From assembly GCF_910589235.1 (NCBI RefSeq), contig NC_060960.1, forward strand, positions 10,910,119 through 10,974,118: a DNA stretch of 64,000 nt, read 5' to 3'. The notes under the pieces were generated by a model. It did not search any database. It saw only the letters and a program-made list of their open reading frames with translations, and was not told the DNA's origin. Below, piece after piece: positions 53,689-64,000 of this stretch (position 1 is its first letter; each line of letters opens with the position of its first letter). The DNA comes from Vespa crabro (taxonomy: Eukaryota; Arthropoda; Insecta; Hymenoptera; Vespidae). The position numbers were made by a program, and so were the translations under genes.

Positions 53689-54359
53689 CATTCGCTTGTA
53701 ACCGGTTTCGACGAACTAAAGCTAAATAAAGTCATGTATGTACCAGGACGAACGAAGAATATCGTCGTACCAATAATTCTGATCTCGAAAAACAATGATA
53801 GATTTACAAGTCGAACGAATATCCATCCAACTATTCCGCAACTTTCGAACTTAGTATTAGTTTACTGATACTGAGAAGATTAATACTGCCGGGTCTTGTT
53901 CCACGAAAATTTTTTTTGCTTTTTTAACTTTTTAACTTTCTTTTAACTTAAATTAAAATGATAATGTATCAAAATTATGAAAATAAATATACTTATACAT
54001 AAATAAATGACATTTTAGGATTTATCGTGATAAAAATCTATGTGTCTAATTTCAAAATAAAAAAGAAGAAAGGAAGAGAGAATGAAAGAAAGAAAGAAAG
54101 AAGAAAAGAAAAAAGGAAAACCGAAAAAAAAAGAAAAAAATAAAAATACGAACCTTGCATATATTATTTTTATTCTTGAAACTCTGAGACTCCCTTTGCT
54201 CCTTTTGTCTTTTTGCTTCATCGACCGCGATACGTTGATAAGTCGACCCTTCTACGGCGATTCATTTGAATATAAATCCGGTTGTCTGCACTCGGCGTAA
54301 GGTACATATGCGCAAAGGGCGAAGGGAGAAAAGTTGGAAGGAGATAGGAGCTAACTCTG

Positions 54360-54370
54360 CAAAGAGAGAA

Positions 54371-54421
<51 letters not shown>

Positions 54422-54480
54422 GAAGACGAACGTATGCACGTAGTGAGAGAAAAAGAGAGAGAGAGAGGGAGAGAGACAGA
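54360..54480. repeat. Clustered (GA)n arrays
   Basis: A long GA array (54370-54416) and a second, interrupted one (54447-54480). Confidence 0.9.
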
Positions 54481-55106
54481 GATGCACCTTTTTTCTTCCT
54501 TGTTTATTGTAACCACAAACTGCGGCGGTCGGTCACGCAGGATATTTTTTCTTATCCTTATTTCAAGGGTTCGTCCTCTTGCACGATCTTTATTTTTTTT
54601 TCTTTTTTCTTTTCGTTTTGTTGGTCGACAGGACACATTCCTCTACAAAAAATAAAATGAAATTAATAAAAGGAATTATAACGAGGGGTGATAATATAAA
54701 AAAAGGAAAAAAAAGAAAAAAGAAAGAAGAAAGACGTACGGTTTTATCCTGATCATTTAAAAATTCCAAGAAAAATGTAACATAACTCGTCCATGAGATA
54801 TCACCCTTCGTTGACGAGCTTGGCCGTTAAAGGGCAAAAGCTTAAACGCGAAAAATCTAAGAAGAATCTTCTCCATCGAGCAAGCAAGGCGAAAAGGCGT
54901 AGACACATACCGCCGAACGTTTATGTTCGGTCGACGTTATACACAGAATATACGTGAGGTCCCTCCATGCTTCACGTACGTTTCGTATACGCTTATAAAC
55001 CACTTCGCGAAAGTCCACGTGTGCTCACTATGGAGTAACGATATTTATTATATGTCGGCTATGAGTTATGGGCAGTTAACTTCGCCTTCGTGACGGAGCC
55101 CTCCCC

Positions 55107-55129
55107 GCATAGTACCATGTGTACTATGC
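55107..55129. repeat. Perfect 9-bp inverted repeat with 5-base loop
   Basis: GCATAGTAC (55107-55115), loop CATGT, GTACTATGC (55121-55129). The stem does not extend, so a microRNA precursor is unlikely. Confidence 0.7.
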
Positions 55130-55363
55130 AACCTAAGGACCATCTACATCTTCGCTCTTACGAATAACGAAAAAAATCTTTTACCTGCGGTCCTATTCCT
55201 TCAAATTTATTCTTAGTTAAATACAGGAACTTATTTCAACAGAATTTCTAATAACGATCTAATGTATTTCACCTTTCAAACATAATTGATGATTTCTTTT
55301 GAAAAAAGAAAAAAAAAAAAAAGAAAAGAAAAAATTAAAGTCAAATTATTAAAAAAAGAAATT

Positions 55364-55447
55364 AATCGATATGTAATATTTTAGTTAAGAAGTATCTAAT
55401 AATTTAATCAATATGTAATATGTTACTTAAGAAGTATCTAATAATTC
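55364..55447 (+). repeat. 42-bp tandem duplication
   Basis: Two adjacent copies, 55364-55405 and 55406-55447, each with ATATGTAATAT and TTAAGAAGTATCTAATAATT and only a few mismatches. Confidence 0.9.
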
Positions 55448-56015
55448 GATAAACTCACGGAAGTTGAAAGCAAACAGAATGACAAGTCTATCTTCTAAAT
55501 GAGAAACGAGAATCCAAGAGCTTCGTAGTTGATAAATGCAACGTGCGTCGGCTTCCGTGATGCGAAAGTTTTCTTAGCGCGCTTATATCTTCGCTTCGTG
55601 GGAAACGTGAGAACGTTAAATGAACAAAATAGCTGTTTAACAGTACAACCGATAAATTTGCATATCCGAGAAAAAAGATCTTTATATCGTGTCGTATGCA
55701 TCGAGCTTCTACTTCTTTTTCCTTTTAAAATCCTAATTATCTACTTCCTTTGAAAATTTTCCATATGAAACCGGTAAATTTATTACAACGAATAATGACA
55801 AACAAATTTCAAAGCATTAGAGCTCCTAAAGCTAATACGTTTTTAACATTATATTATACATATCACACCTTTATGTAAAATAACCGGTATAATTTAAATA
55901 ATGACGCATTCGGTATGGTGTCGCTTTGGAAACAAGTTAATTCATTCGTGATAAGCAGAAACGAGTTTTCTACCAATACCAAAGAAAAATAGAATATCTT
56001 AGGTATTCAGTAGAA

Positions 56016-56805
56016 ATGGAGCGACTGAGCGAACGTGATCGTGTCGTTTTAAACGTAATATTTGATCCAATTCAAGGGCATGGATCGATTGATTTTTCAG
56101 AAAATAACGATCCTGGTACGTAGTTCTTCTTTTTTGTCCTTTCTGAATGTTGCAACTTTTTACGATCTCTTTATGTATTTTTTCAGATGCATTGAATCAA
56201 AACGAAAGAGATGCTTTACCCGAGAACATTTTGAATATCTTAAAACAGGCTATATCTCACGCAGAGTCCGAAAATTTTGATGAATCTTTTCGTTTATTTG
56301 AGGAAGCTTTGAAGAAAGTACCTTCTTCCCCATCCATTTTGAATGATAGAGCTCAAGCATTTCGTTTGGCTGGTCGTGATAATGGTAATGGAATAATTTA
56401 TTATTTGACATAAAAAAAAAAAAAAAAAAAAGATTCAATATACTAGAAAATATTGTGACATAACGATATTGCATATATCTATTGATAAAAAGAAAATAAT
56501 GATTGCGAATGATAAAACGTATGATGTAATATTCGGAACTTATACCTTTCATAGAAGCATTAGAGGATCTGCATATGGCAGTTAAACTTAGCCAAGGAAA
56601 AGGAAAAGCAGGCATTCAGGCGCTTTGCCAACGTGGAATATTGTATCGTTACATGAAGGAGGATCAAAAAGCTAAAGAAGACTTTATGCTGGCAGCCGAA
56701 GCTGGTTCGAGCTTTGCCAAATCACAGCTCGTTTCTCTAAATCCTTATGCAGCTATGTGTAATGCTATGTTACGTGAAATTATTCTGAAATCCACTCGTC
56801 ATTGA
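56016..56805 (+). CDS. TTC36: Tetratricopeptide repeat protein 36
   Basis: Three exons (56016-56115, 56187-56384, 56555-56805; both introns phase 1, GT-AG) give 182 residues, close to the roughly 190 of vertebrate TTC36. The N-terminus MERLSERDRVVLNVIFDP matches the family's start. TPR helices follow (LKQAISHAESENFDESFRLFE, then PSILNDRAQAFRLAGRDNEAL, then GIQALCQRGILYRY), and the family-typical end FAKSQLVSLNPYAAMCNAML is present. TTC36 is a small soluble TPR protein. In mammals it has been linked to stability of the tyrosine-catabolic enzyme HPD, and its role in insects is not established. The gene is complete, compact and convergent with SEC62. Confidence 0.95.
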
Positions 56806-57081
56806 CGATATCGTCGCTAATTCTGATAACAGAAGGATCAGATCTGTGAAAATGACATGTTAAATGAGAAATGATATATTAAATTATACAAAAGTTTTGA
56901 ATGAAATTATAAACCTTCTCTTTTTTTTTTTTTTATACTGATCAATCGTCATTAACCCGATTCTCTTCATTGTTACCCTTTATTTGAATATAGATTTATG
57001 AATCATGCGCCTACAATGATCCAATTGATATATCCACATTAATAATAATGATTACACAAAATAATTATCATTGGAATCTTC

Positions 57082-57087
57082 AATAAA
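57082..57087 (+). other. Candidate polyadenylation signal of TTC36
   Basis: AATAAA about 277 bases after the TTC36 stop codon. Confidence 0.4.
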
Positions 57088-57388
57088 AATATAAATTACA
57101 TTCTATCGTATTAAACGTGCAATATACGCACCTTTAAAAAGACAATTTCTGATCTACTAGAAAGAAGAAATCGCAAATACTTTCGATGAACAATTATGAA
57201 AATATCAGAGTTCCACGCACACGAGTTTCATTCTTCCAACTATTGTATTTTATGAAATAGAAAGGTACAACAGTAAAGAAGAAAATTTATTGCATTCCTT
57301 TTAATCCAATATTTTCAATTATCGATTAAGTACTTCTAATAACGTAGTAAAACACGTTTATAACACTTTACTTTTTATAACTTACAAA

Positions 57389-57390
57389 CA

Positions 57391-57451
<61 letters not shown>

Positions 57452-57452
57452 A
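57389..57452. repeat. (TA)n microsatellite, interrupted
   Basis: Three TA arrays separated by TTT or CA steps. Confidence 0.95.
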
Positions 57453-57555
57453 AGAAAGTTAAATCATCGCGAGAAAGCGATATAATATTCTGATATTACA
57501 TATTCCACACTATCTTCAACAATAAATTCTCTTCGTACAAAATGCAGACAAATTT

Positions 57556-57561
57556 TTTATT
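57556..57561 (-). other. Candidate polyadenylation signal of SEC62
   Basis: AATAAA on the minus strand about 330 bases past the SEC62 stop codon. Confidence 0.35.
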
Positions 57562-57887
57562 TGTCCATCTGCAATATCCTAAATGCACAAAATGCAGAAT
57601 TTCTGGTACAAGTATATCCGTCTGATATTTTTTGTTTGTTTTTTTATCTATTAAGAAATGGATTGTACACCAGAAGATATTTTCACTTTTTCCATAGTAT
57701 TTTGACATTAACATCTTTTCCCGTCCCCCCCCCCTCTTTTATCAAATTAATTATAATAACCTGATTATTTGACAGTTATGCATTAGTAATGTACATAAAA
57801 GCATATGTCAATTTTAACGATTAATCATCGAATTAATTTTTACTCGTTCAAATGAACATGGAGATAATTAATGCCACAATATATGTT

Positions 57888-59336
57888 TTATACCATCACA
57901 AAATCACGACCTGTATTTGATTTTTCACTTTCTGAACCTTCTTCACTACCCTCAGAACCTTCTGCTGATTCGCTAACAGAAACTTTCTTATTGTCTCCAT
58001 TAGAAATCTCTTCGATTCTGTTTGTCTCATCCTTTGGTAATTCTTCCATATTAGATCTATCTTCGCTATAAACAAAAATAACAATAAGAGTATTTCAAAT
58101 ATTTAAGATTATAAAATAACTTTTCTTTATCCATTTACTTACGTAGACGTACTAGGGGCTTCTTCAGTATCAGAATCTTTGTCCTTCTTCTTTTTCTTTT
58201 TACTACCTCTTTTATCGCTTTCATTTGAAGCACCATAATATTCATACTAAGAAGTAACAAAATACCATATAATTATTTTACATTTTACAATTCTATAAGA
58301 ATTCATCATTTAGAAAATGAAAATTTACCTGATATAATGGCCAGAATGATGCGAAAAAGCCAACGTCTGCTATCAAATTGGGTAATAACCAAAAATGACA
58401 CCTGCCAAGAGTAGGTACCCAAAGAAGACAGAATACGATCATTCTAAGAATAGTTAATGCAAGGATGAATACAAGCAATCCAGCAGCAGCTACGCTTAAA
58501 TAATATACTCCCTGACGAATAGTTAAGGGCCATAACGGGAATAAACAAAGTCCAATTGCTCCTAATACTACCAAGGTACCAAAAAACCAATAATAAACTG
58601 GTATTGGTTCGTATATCCAAACGTAAGCATCATTACAATCTACGAAATATTGTTCCATATGCATTTCAAGTCGCACCTATAACGATAAAACATTGATCTA
58701 TGTAAAAAGGTATATGATATTTTGAATATTGTCTAAGGATAATAACTCACTTTTGATTTCTTCTTAATTTCTTTTCGTTCATCAGATTTCTCTTCATTAT
58801 CTTTATTTGATGCATCCTTATTTTCCTTCAGATCTTCTTTTTCTTTTTCATTAGACTTCTTCTCTTCCTTTGGTTCTTTAATTTTCTTCTTAATACCACG
58901 AATTTTACAAAGCTCCTCTTCAGATATTACTACTTTTTTAGCTCTATGGAAAAACTTGTGCCTCAACATAATGTCAAGAAATTTTGTAACTTGTTCTCGA
59001 GTCTCGAATCTGGTCTTGCTCCAGGGTGAGTTTTCCAATAGTGCATCGACTGCACGAGTACCAGTGAAATATTCAACATTATGATTTCTGTCAAATTTAG
59101 TCTTTTTGGAAGGTACATTGTTACGAATCCACTTGGCTACAGCATATTCTTCTTTAGATGGTTTATCCTGAGCAATTTCATTATCTAAACTTGAAATTTC
59201 CTATTTCAGAAATAAAACGTATTTTTAATGTATGATTAGGACGTAATAATTATTCACATTTGACATAACAAAAATTAGCCGGAAAGGAAGATGACAAGGT
59301 ATTTTCAAATATTTTGAGAAAATAATTGTTATTTTC

Positions 59337-59404
<68 letters not shown>

Positions 59405-59760
59405 CATATATATATACATATATATATATATATCAACATATATATTTTACAATTAAAAATCGTAAAAACATGTACAAAATTAAAAGCATATAATAAAAAA
59501 GGCATAGGAAATATCGAGAAATGTATTTCATCTACGTCATCCTGTTTAATACTGTTGAAAATTGAGAAGAAGACATCAATCGTGACACGTGTACTAAAGA
59601 TGATATTTCAAAATAAGCAGAGAAAAAAAAATATAAGTAATAATGCAGATAATTCCAATCAAGTAATAATCTATTGCGACATCGAAAACATATCGTAGGA
59701 AGTAATTGAATATGCGATGCTTACATCTTTGCGTTTTCTGCCTTTCCTACGTTCCACCAT
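57888..59760 (-). CDS. Sec62: Translocation protein SEC62
   Basis: Five exons in transcript order: 59725-59760, 58751-59200, 58329-58676, 58143-58246 and 57888-58065, giving 371 residues (human about 399). The start MVERRKGRKRKD resembles the basic SEC62 N-terminus. The cytosolic domain contains AVAKWIRNNVPSKKTKFD and LDIMLRHKFFHRAKKV, followed by a Lys/Glu-rich linker. Exon 3 carries VWIYEP, two membrane segments (around LVVLGAIGLCLFPLWPL and AAAGLLVFILALTILRMIVF) and HFWLLPNLIADVGFFASFWPLY, the most diagnostic part of the family. The C-terminal tail is acidic. SEC62 works with SEC63 at the SEC61 channel in post-translational import into the ER and, in animals, in ER-phagy. All introns are GT-AG. 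It is divergent from PHKB and convergent with TTC36. Confidence 0.96.
59344..59435. repeat. (TA)n microsatellite in SEC62 intron 1
   Basis: A long TA array with CA interruptions near 59401-59418. Confidence 0.95.
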
Positions 59761-60340
59761 GTTGTAAATCCAACTTTGCACTTGCGCATTTGAACTCTTT
59801 TCGTCACAGACGCTATAGGAAAAAAAAAAAAAAAAAAAAAAAGAAAAAGAGAAAATTAGAGGAAGTTCCTTCTACTTCGTTCAATTTAATATTTCTTCTA
59901 CGTCCATTTGATCATACTATTAACGTTATTGACGTTCCAATAAAATAAATTTTTACGATGATGTATTACATTAATTACTTAATGTCGGACAGAAATTTAA
60001 ATTATTTCTGATGAAAAATTATATAAAACTTTTGATTACGATGAATTTAGCTGTAATAGATGTTTTTCAATTTTTGATATGCTGACGTTTTTAAATTCAT
60101 TGAACAAAGTTTTCTATGCCAAATTCTATACTTATTCAATGTTACGTCAGATGATATTCAATTCTTCTATTTATAACCTATAGATCTGTATAGTTTTGTG
60201 CTTTAAAAACATATAAGAGCAGAACAATCCTTTGTCTGGCCTTTAATCATAAGTATTTTTTTCGAATAAATCTTACAACTTACGAGAAAACAAAATATTA
60301 ACTATCAATTATTCAATTATTCAATCTGTTTCGTTAGTGT

Positions 60341-60375
<35 letters not shown>

Positions 60376-60559
60376 AAAATATAATTTCGTTGAAAAATAA
60401 GAACTCTCGTGATTTCGTAAGAATAAAAATAAAGTAAACATAACCATAGATTGTAATATCCTTTTTATATAAAATAAAAAAATAATGTTGTTTTTAATGA
60501 AAATTCTCTAAACTATATTTAATATCAAAAAGTATTTTGTGTGCATATATTATAATAAA
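59761..60559. other. Divergent promoter region between SEC62 and PHKB
   Basis: About 800 bp separate the two start codons. It contains a poly-A run (59820-59841), a GA array (60344-60373) and AT-rich unique DNA. It probably serves as a bidirectional promoter. I see no exon in it. Confidence 0.5.
60344..60373. repeat. (GA)n microsatellite in the SEC62-PHKB promoter region
   Basis: About 15 GA units roughly 190 bases upstream of the PHKB ATG. GA arrays can bind GAGA-type factors in insects. Confidence 0.9.
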
Positions 60560-62987
60560 ATGGCTTCTCTTAATATAACATCACCAAATGCAAAAAGGTT
60601 TGTTTTTATATTCTCTTTTCTTTAAGACGTTGGTATAACGTTTTATTTGAGAAGAAAACCTTTGAATGAAATTTTCTTTTAACTTTCAGATTTTCTCAAA
60701 TCAGAAATGTACGTCAAGCCAGTATCATTGATATTGATATGGATATGTTCCTTAAAATTACTAATTATGAGGATACAGTCAAACAGCTAGATATTTATTA
60801 TGGAATTGGTAAGAAAATATTTATATATTTGTAGTATTAATAGATTTAATATGATTTCTTCATATAACGATACATCATTTTTTCTTCTGTTCAGTGAAAC
60901 GACAATTACTTCGCTATCAAAGTTGTATAACTGGATTATTTCCACAAATCACAACTGATAAAGTAATTGGAAGTATACGTGAAAGTATTTATTGTGCTGC
61001 TGCAATATGGAGTTTATATCAAGCATATCGGTATTTATTAATAAAACATATATTTTCTTTATTTCCATAATAATTTATATTATTTTATCTTACTCTATTA
61101 CATAGACGTATAGATGACGATCGTGGAAAGTCTTATGAACTTGGTCAATCAGCAATAAAATGTATGAGAGGTATTTTAGAATGTTGGATGAAACAATCAT
61201 CGAGAGTAGAATTATTCAAACGCAATCAATCAAATCGTTTTGCTCTGCATTGCAAGTTTCATTTAAATACTGGGGATGAAATCCTTCAAGATACAGATTA
61301 TCATCATTTACAAGTGAATTTTTTATATTAATTTTATACAAAGTATTGTAAAATTCACATTAATTCTTTCTAATATATTATATATTATTTTTTTTTTTTT
61401 TTTAGATTGACATTGTGTCTCTCTATTTAATATTTTTAGTACAAATGATTTCTTCAGGGCTTCAAATTATATATACTCAGGATGAAGTAGCTTTTATACA
61501 AAATCTTGTATATTATGTAGAAAGGGCATATAGAACTCCAGATTTTGGAATGTGGGAACGTGGAAGTCGTTATAACGATGGGACTCCTGAAATACATGCA
61601 AGTTCCATTGGTATAGCAAAAAGTGCTTTAGAAGCTATAAATGGTTGTAATTTGTTTGGAGAAAAAGGTGCTTCCTGGTCTGTGATATATGTTGATATCG
61701 ATGCTCATAATCGTAATCGTAGTATTTTTGAAACAATGTTACCGCGAGAATCAAGTTCAAAGGTAGATCAAATACTCAAATTATATGAAATATTTTCATA
61801 TTATTCATATCTTTTGATTATCCATTTATAATTTTTTCTTTATTTCTTTTTTTTTTTTTTTCCAGAGTGTAGATGCTGCTTTGTTACCAACAATATCCTT
61901 CCCTGCTTTTGCTACACATGAAGAAGTATTATATAATGAAACTAAATTAAATATAATTCGTAGACTCAAGGGTAATTATGGATTTAAAAGATTTGGGCGA
62001 GATGGCTATAAAACAGTGTTAGAAGACAAACAACGTCGTTATTACAAATCTGGTGAAATAAAAGCAAGTAAAATATATATGCCATTTTTAATATTAACAT
62101 TTTAATATAAAATAATAATACAAGAAACAATAAAGCATATTTGTTCAATAGGAATTTGATAATGTTGAATGTGAATGGCCACTTTTTTATATTTTTATGA
62201 TAATCGATGGTGTTTTTAAAACGTTACCTGAACAAGTAGAAGAATATCAAAATTTATTAAAATGCAGAATATATAAAGATCTTCATGGAGGTATTTATAA
62301 ACAGTATGTATATAAAAGTAAATTAAAAAATTAACTGACATATTATTTAATTCAAATAGATCCTGTAATACCTATGTACTATTATGTACCAGAAGAAAAC
62401 TTAGAAAATGAAAGAAATGATCCTGGTAGTGTTTATCGGATACCTAGTGATGAAGGCAGAGGATATAGGCATTCTACAGATGCAGATGCATCACCAATGT
62501 ATTTGTGGAATCAAGCAATGTTTATAATTTCACAATTATTGACTGCTGGTTTATTACATATCAATGAATTAGATCCTATTCGTCGCTATTTGCCTTCATA
62601 TAATAGACCAAGAAGAGCTGGAAGATATTCTGCTTTTCAGGTAAGATATAACAAGTATGTTCAAAGAATAGTTATAGTAATTCATAATAAAACAGTTAAT
62701 CTTACTTTTAATTGAGAAGGAAATTATATATATTATTTTCTTACATTTCATGCAGGCAAAGCCCACCATTGTAAGTAAATTATATTATATGCTTGCTGTT
62801 ACATCACAGTAGAAATATCATTTAATTTAGCATTGTGTTTGGTATTATTAGAAAATAATCTGATCTTCTATGATCAATATGAACTATTAAAAATTATAAT
62901 ATTTTTTTTAATGTTATAATATATGCATGAGTTTGTAAACAAAAAATAGCAGTAAAACAAAACTACAATTATTCTGCTATTTTTTTT

Positions 62988-63023
<36 letters not shown>

Positions 63024-63899
63024 CATTTATAAAAGTTATGGTAAATTAATTTTTATATATTTTGTAAGTAGAATGTTTGAGAAAAACTTCATTTTTTATT
63101 AAGCTCTTTACAATGGTATTTATATATGTCTTTTATATTACATATATAATTATGTAATATTTTACGTGATATATTTTCCAATAGATATATAAGTATATTG
63201 TTTTTTCCTCTAGGGCACTCATGCTGATCTTGTAGTACAAATCGTTCTAATTGCGGAATCTATGAGATTACAAGCTATGATGGCAACATACGGTATTCAA
63301 ACACAAACTCCACATGAAGTAGAACCAGTACAAATTTTATCTTCAACTCAATTAATAAAAGTCTATCAAAAGCTTGGAGTAAATAAGAAATTACATCTTC
63401 AAGGACGTCCAGTTAGACCTATTGGTTCTTTAGGTACAAGTAAGGTATGTATGATATACATTAAAGTAAAATATTTCTATGTCTAAATGGTGCATATACA
63501 GGTGTATAGGGTGTGCGGTATGACGGTACTTTGTTATCCACTCATATTTGAAGTATCTGAATTTTATCTATACAGAGATATGGCTTTGTTAATTGATGAT
63601 ATTAAAACAGAACTTCAATTCGTCGGTAAATATTGGCGACTTTCTGGTCGTCCGACTGTATGTCTTCTAATAAGAGAAGAACATATGAGGTATCTATCAA
63701 CACTGTTAATTTTTACATAACAATATGATACAGTTTATATACATATATAATTATAATTGTTTTTTTTTTGTTTTGTAATCTAGAGATCCACAATTTAAAG
63801 AAATGTTGGACTTATTTGCAATGTTAAAGAAAGGATATTGTGATAAAACGAAAGTACGCATTGGACGATTGCAAAATTTAATTTCATCCTCTTGTATTG
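60560..63899 (+). CDS. PHKB: Phosphorylase b kinase regulatory subunit beta, 5' part
   Basis: Twelve exons, open at the right edge: 60560-60597, 60690-60808, 60895-61030, 61106-61313, 61406-61762, 61866-62063, 62152-62290, 62360-62640, 62756-62770, 63214-63444, 63502-63689 and 63784-63899. The frame is continuous throughout. Blocks shared with animal PHKB include YCAAAIWSLYQAYRRIDDD, SAIKCMRGIL, EMISSGLQIIYTQDEV-type (here QMISSG), FIQNLVYYVERAYR, GMWERGS, GASWSVIYVDIDAHNRNR, KGNYGFKRFGRDGY, YYYVPEE, MATYGIQTQTPHEVEP and SGRPTVCLLIRE. This is the glucoamylase-like part of the scaffold subunit in the phosphorylase kinase holoenzyme, which activates glycogen phosphorylase in the cytosol. QTQTP and GMWERGS-type spacing favours beta over alpha. 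Exon 6 ends in a GC donor, and exon 9 is only 15 nt. The start MASLNITSP has no competing upstream ATG in frame. Confidence 0.95.
62756..62770 (+). CDS. PHKB: 15-nt microexon of PHKB
   Basis: GCAAAGCCCACCATT (AKPTI) is flanked by CATGCAG and GTAAGT and is phase 0 on both sides, so it can be included or skipped without changing the frame. Confidence 0.75.
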
Positions 63900-64000
63900 G
63901 TAATGTGTGATATCTATTTTATATATTGCATACAACTGACACATCAGAAACATTAAATTCTTTTGTTTTGTTTTTTTTTTTTTTTTTCTTTTAATTTATA

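Larger units (their letters stand above)
49900..56015. other. Upstream region of boss, no clear exon
   Basis: If boss has distal 5' exons they should be here or farther right, but no long conserved-looking minus-strand frame is visible. An acceptor-like TTTTCAG lies near 50015 and would join a 5' UTR exon to the boss ATG. The region holds CT arrays, a TCTG array, a GAT/GTG-rich stretch (51130-51225), long T tracts (51320-51360, 51500-51605), two GA arrays, a short hairpin (55107-55129) and a 42-bp tandem duplication (55364-55447). GC-richer unique pieces at 51000-51125, 52380-52625 and 54780-55150 are candidates for promoters or enhancers. Confidence 0.45.
56806..57887. other. Shared 3' region between convergent TTC36 and SEC62
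   Basis: AT-rich DNA with polyadenylation-type hexamers for both strands (57082-57087 plus, 57556-57561 minus) and TA arrays at 57389-57452. The two transcripts may come close to or overlap each other here. No other exon is seen. Confidence 0.55.

Noticed and set aside
55107..55129. MicroRNA precursor
   Set aside because: The stem is only 9 bp and pairing does not extend on either side.
1..64000. CRISPR arrays, tRNA or rRNA genes, intact transposons, viral genes
   Set aside because: No regular spacer-repeat pattern, tRNA B-box-like arm, transposase or viral frame was recognised. The repeats are simple or local duplications.

Overview
This window looks like nuclear DNA of an insect. All confident genes are intron-containing with GT-AG (occasionally GC-AG) splice sites, the products are animal families with insect relatives (methuselah-like receptors, bride of sevenless, a possible E93/Mblk-1 factor), and the non-coding DNA is AT-rich and crowded with GA/CT, TA, CA and trinucleotide microsatellites. 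The gene content and base composition suggest a holometabolous insect, most likely a hymenopteran. That placement is inference.

Left part (1-31.4 kb) is gene-poor. A minus-strand acidic orphan gene starts at 4033 and runs left. A very long minus-strand exon (19554-about 23122, roughly 1190 codons) carries an LxxLL motif, a PIDLS CtBP-type motif and long poly-Asp/Glu and poly-His tracts. It is tentatively the N-terminal exon of the ecdysone-response factor E93 (Eip93F/Mblk-1). A Gln/His-rich candidate exon at 9152-9362 fits its splice phase. The surrounding sequence is mostly microsatellites, purine tracts and one ~270-bp tandem duplication.

Middle part (31.4-39.7 kb) holds two tandem plus-strand methuselah-like GPCR genes, six exons each with identical intron phases: a clear gene duplication.

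Right part (41.6-64 kb) is compact and conserved: an INPP5K/SKIP-like inositol polyphosphate 5-phosphatase (minus, nine exons), a bride-of-sevenless class C receptor (minus, complete 7TM region but an unusually short visible ectodomain), TTC36 (plus), SEC62 (minus, convergent with TTC36), and the phosphorylase kinase beta subunit (plus, running off the right edge). SEC62 and PHKB are divergent, starting about 800 bp apart.

The genes do not form one pathway: they cover phosphoinositide signalling, protein translocation into the ER, glycogen breakdown and cell-surface signalling. No operon-like system, CRISPR array, RNA gene or intact transposon was recognised. Exon boundaries were read by eye from splice signals and frame continuity. 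Where all exons were found, the summed lengths are exact multiples of three.
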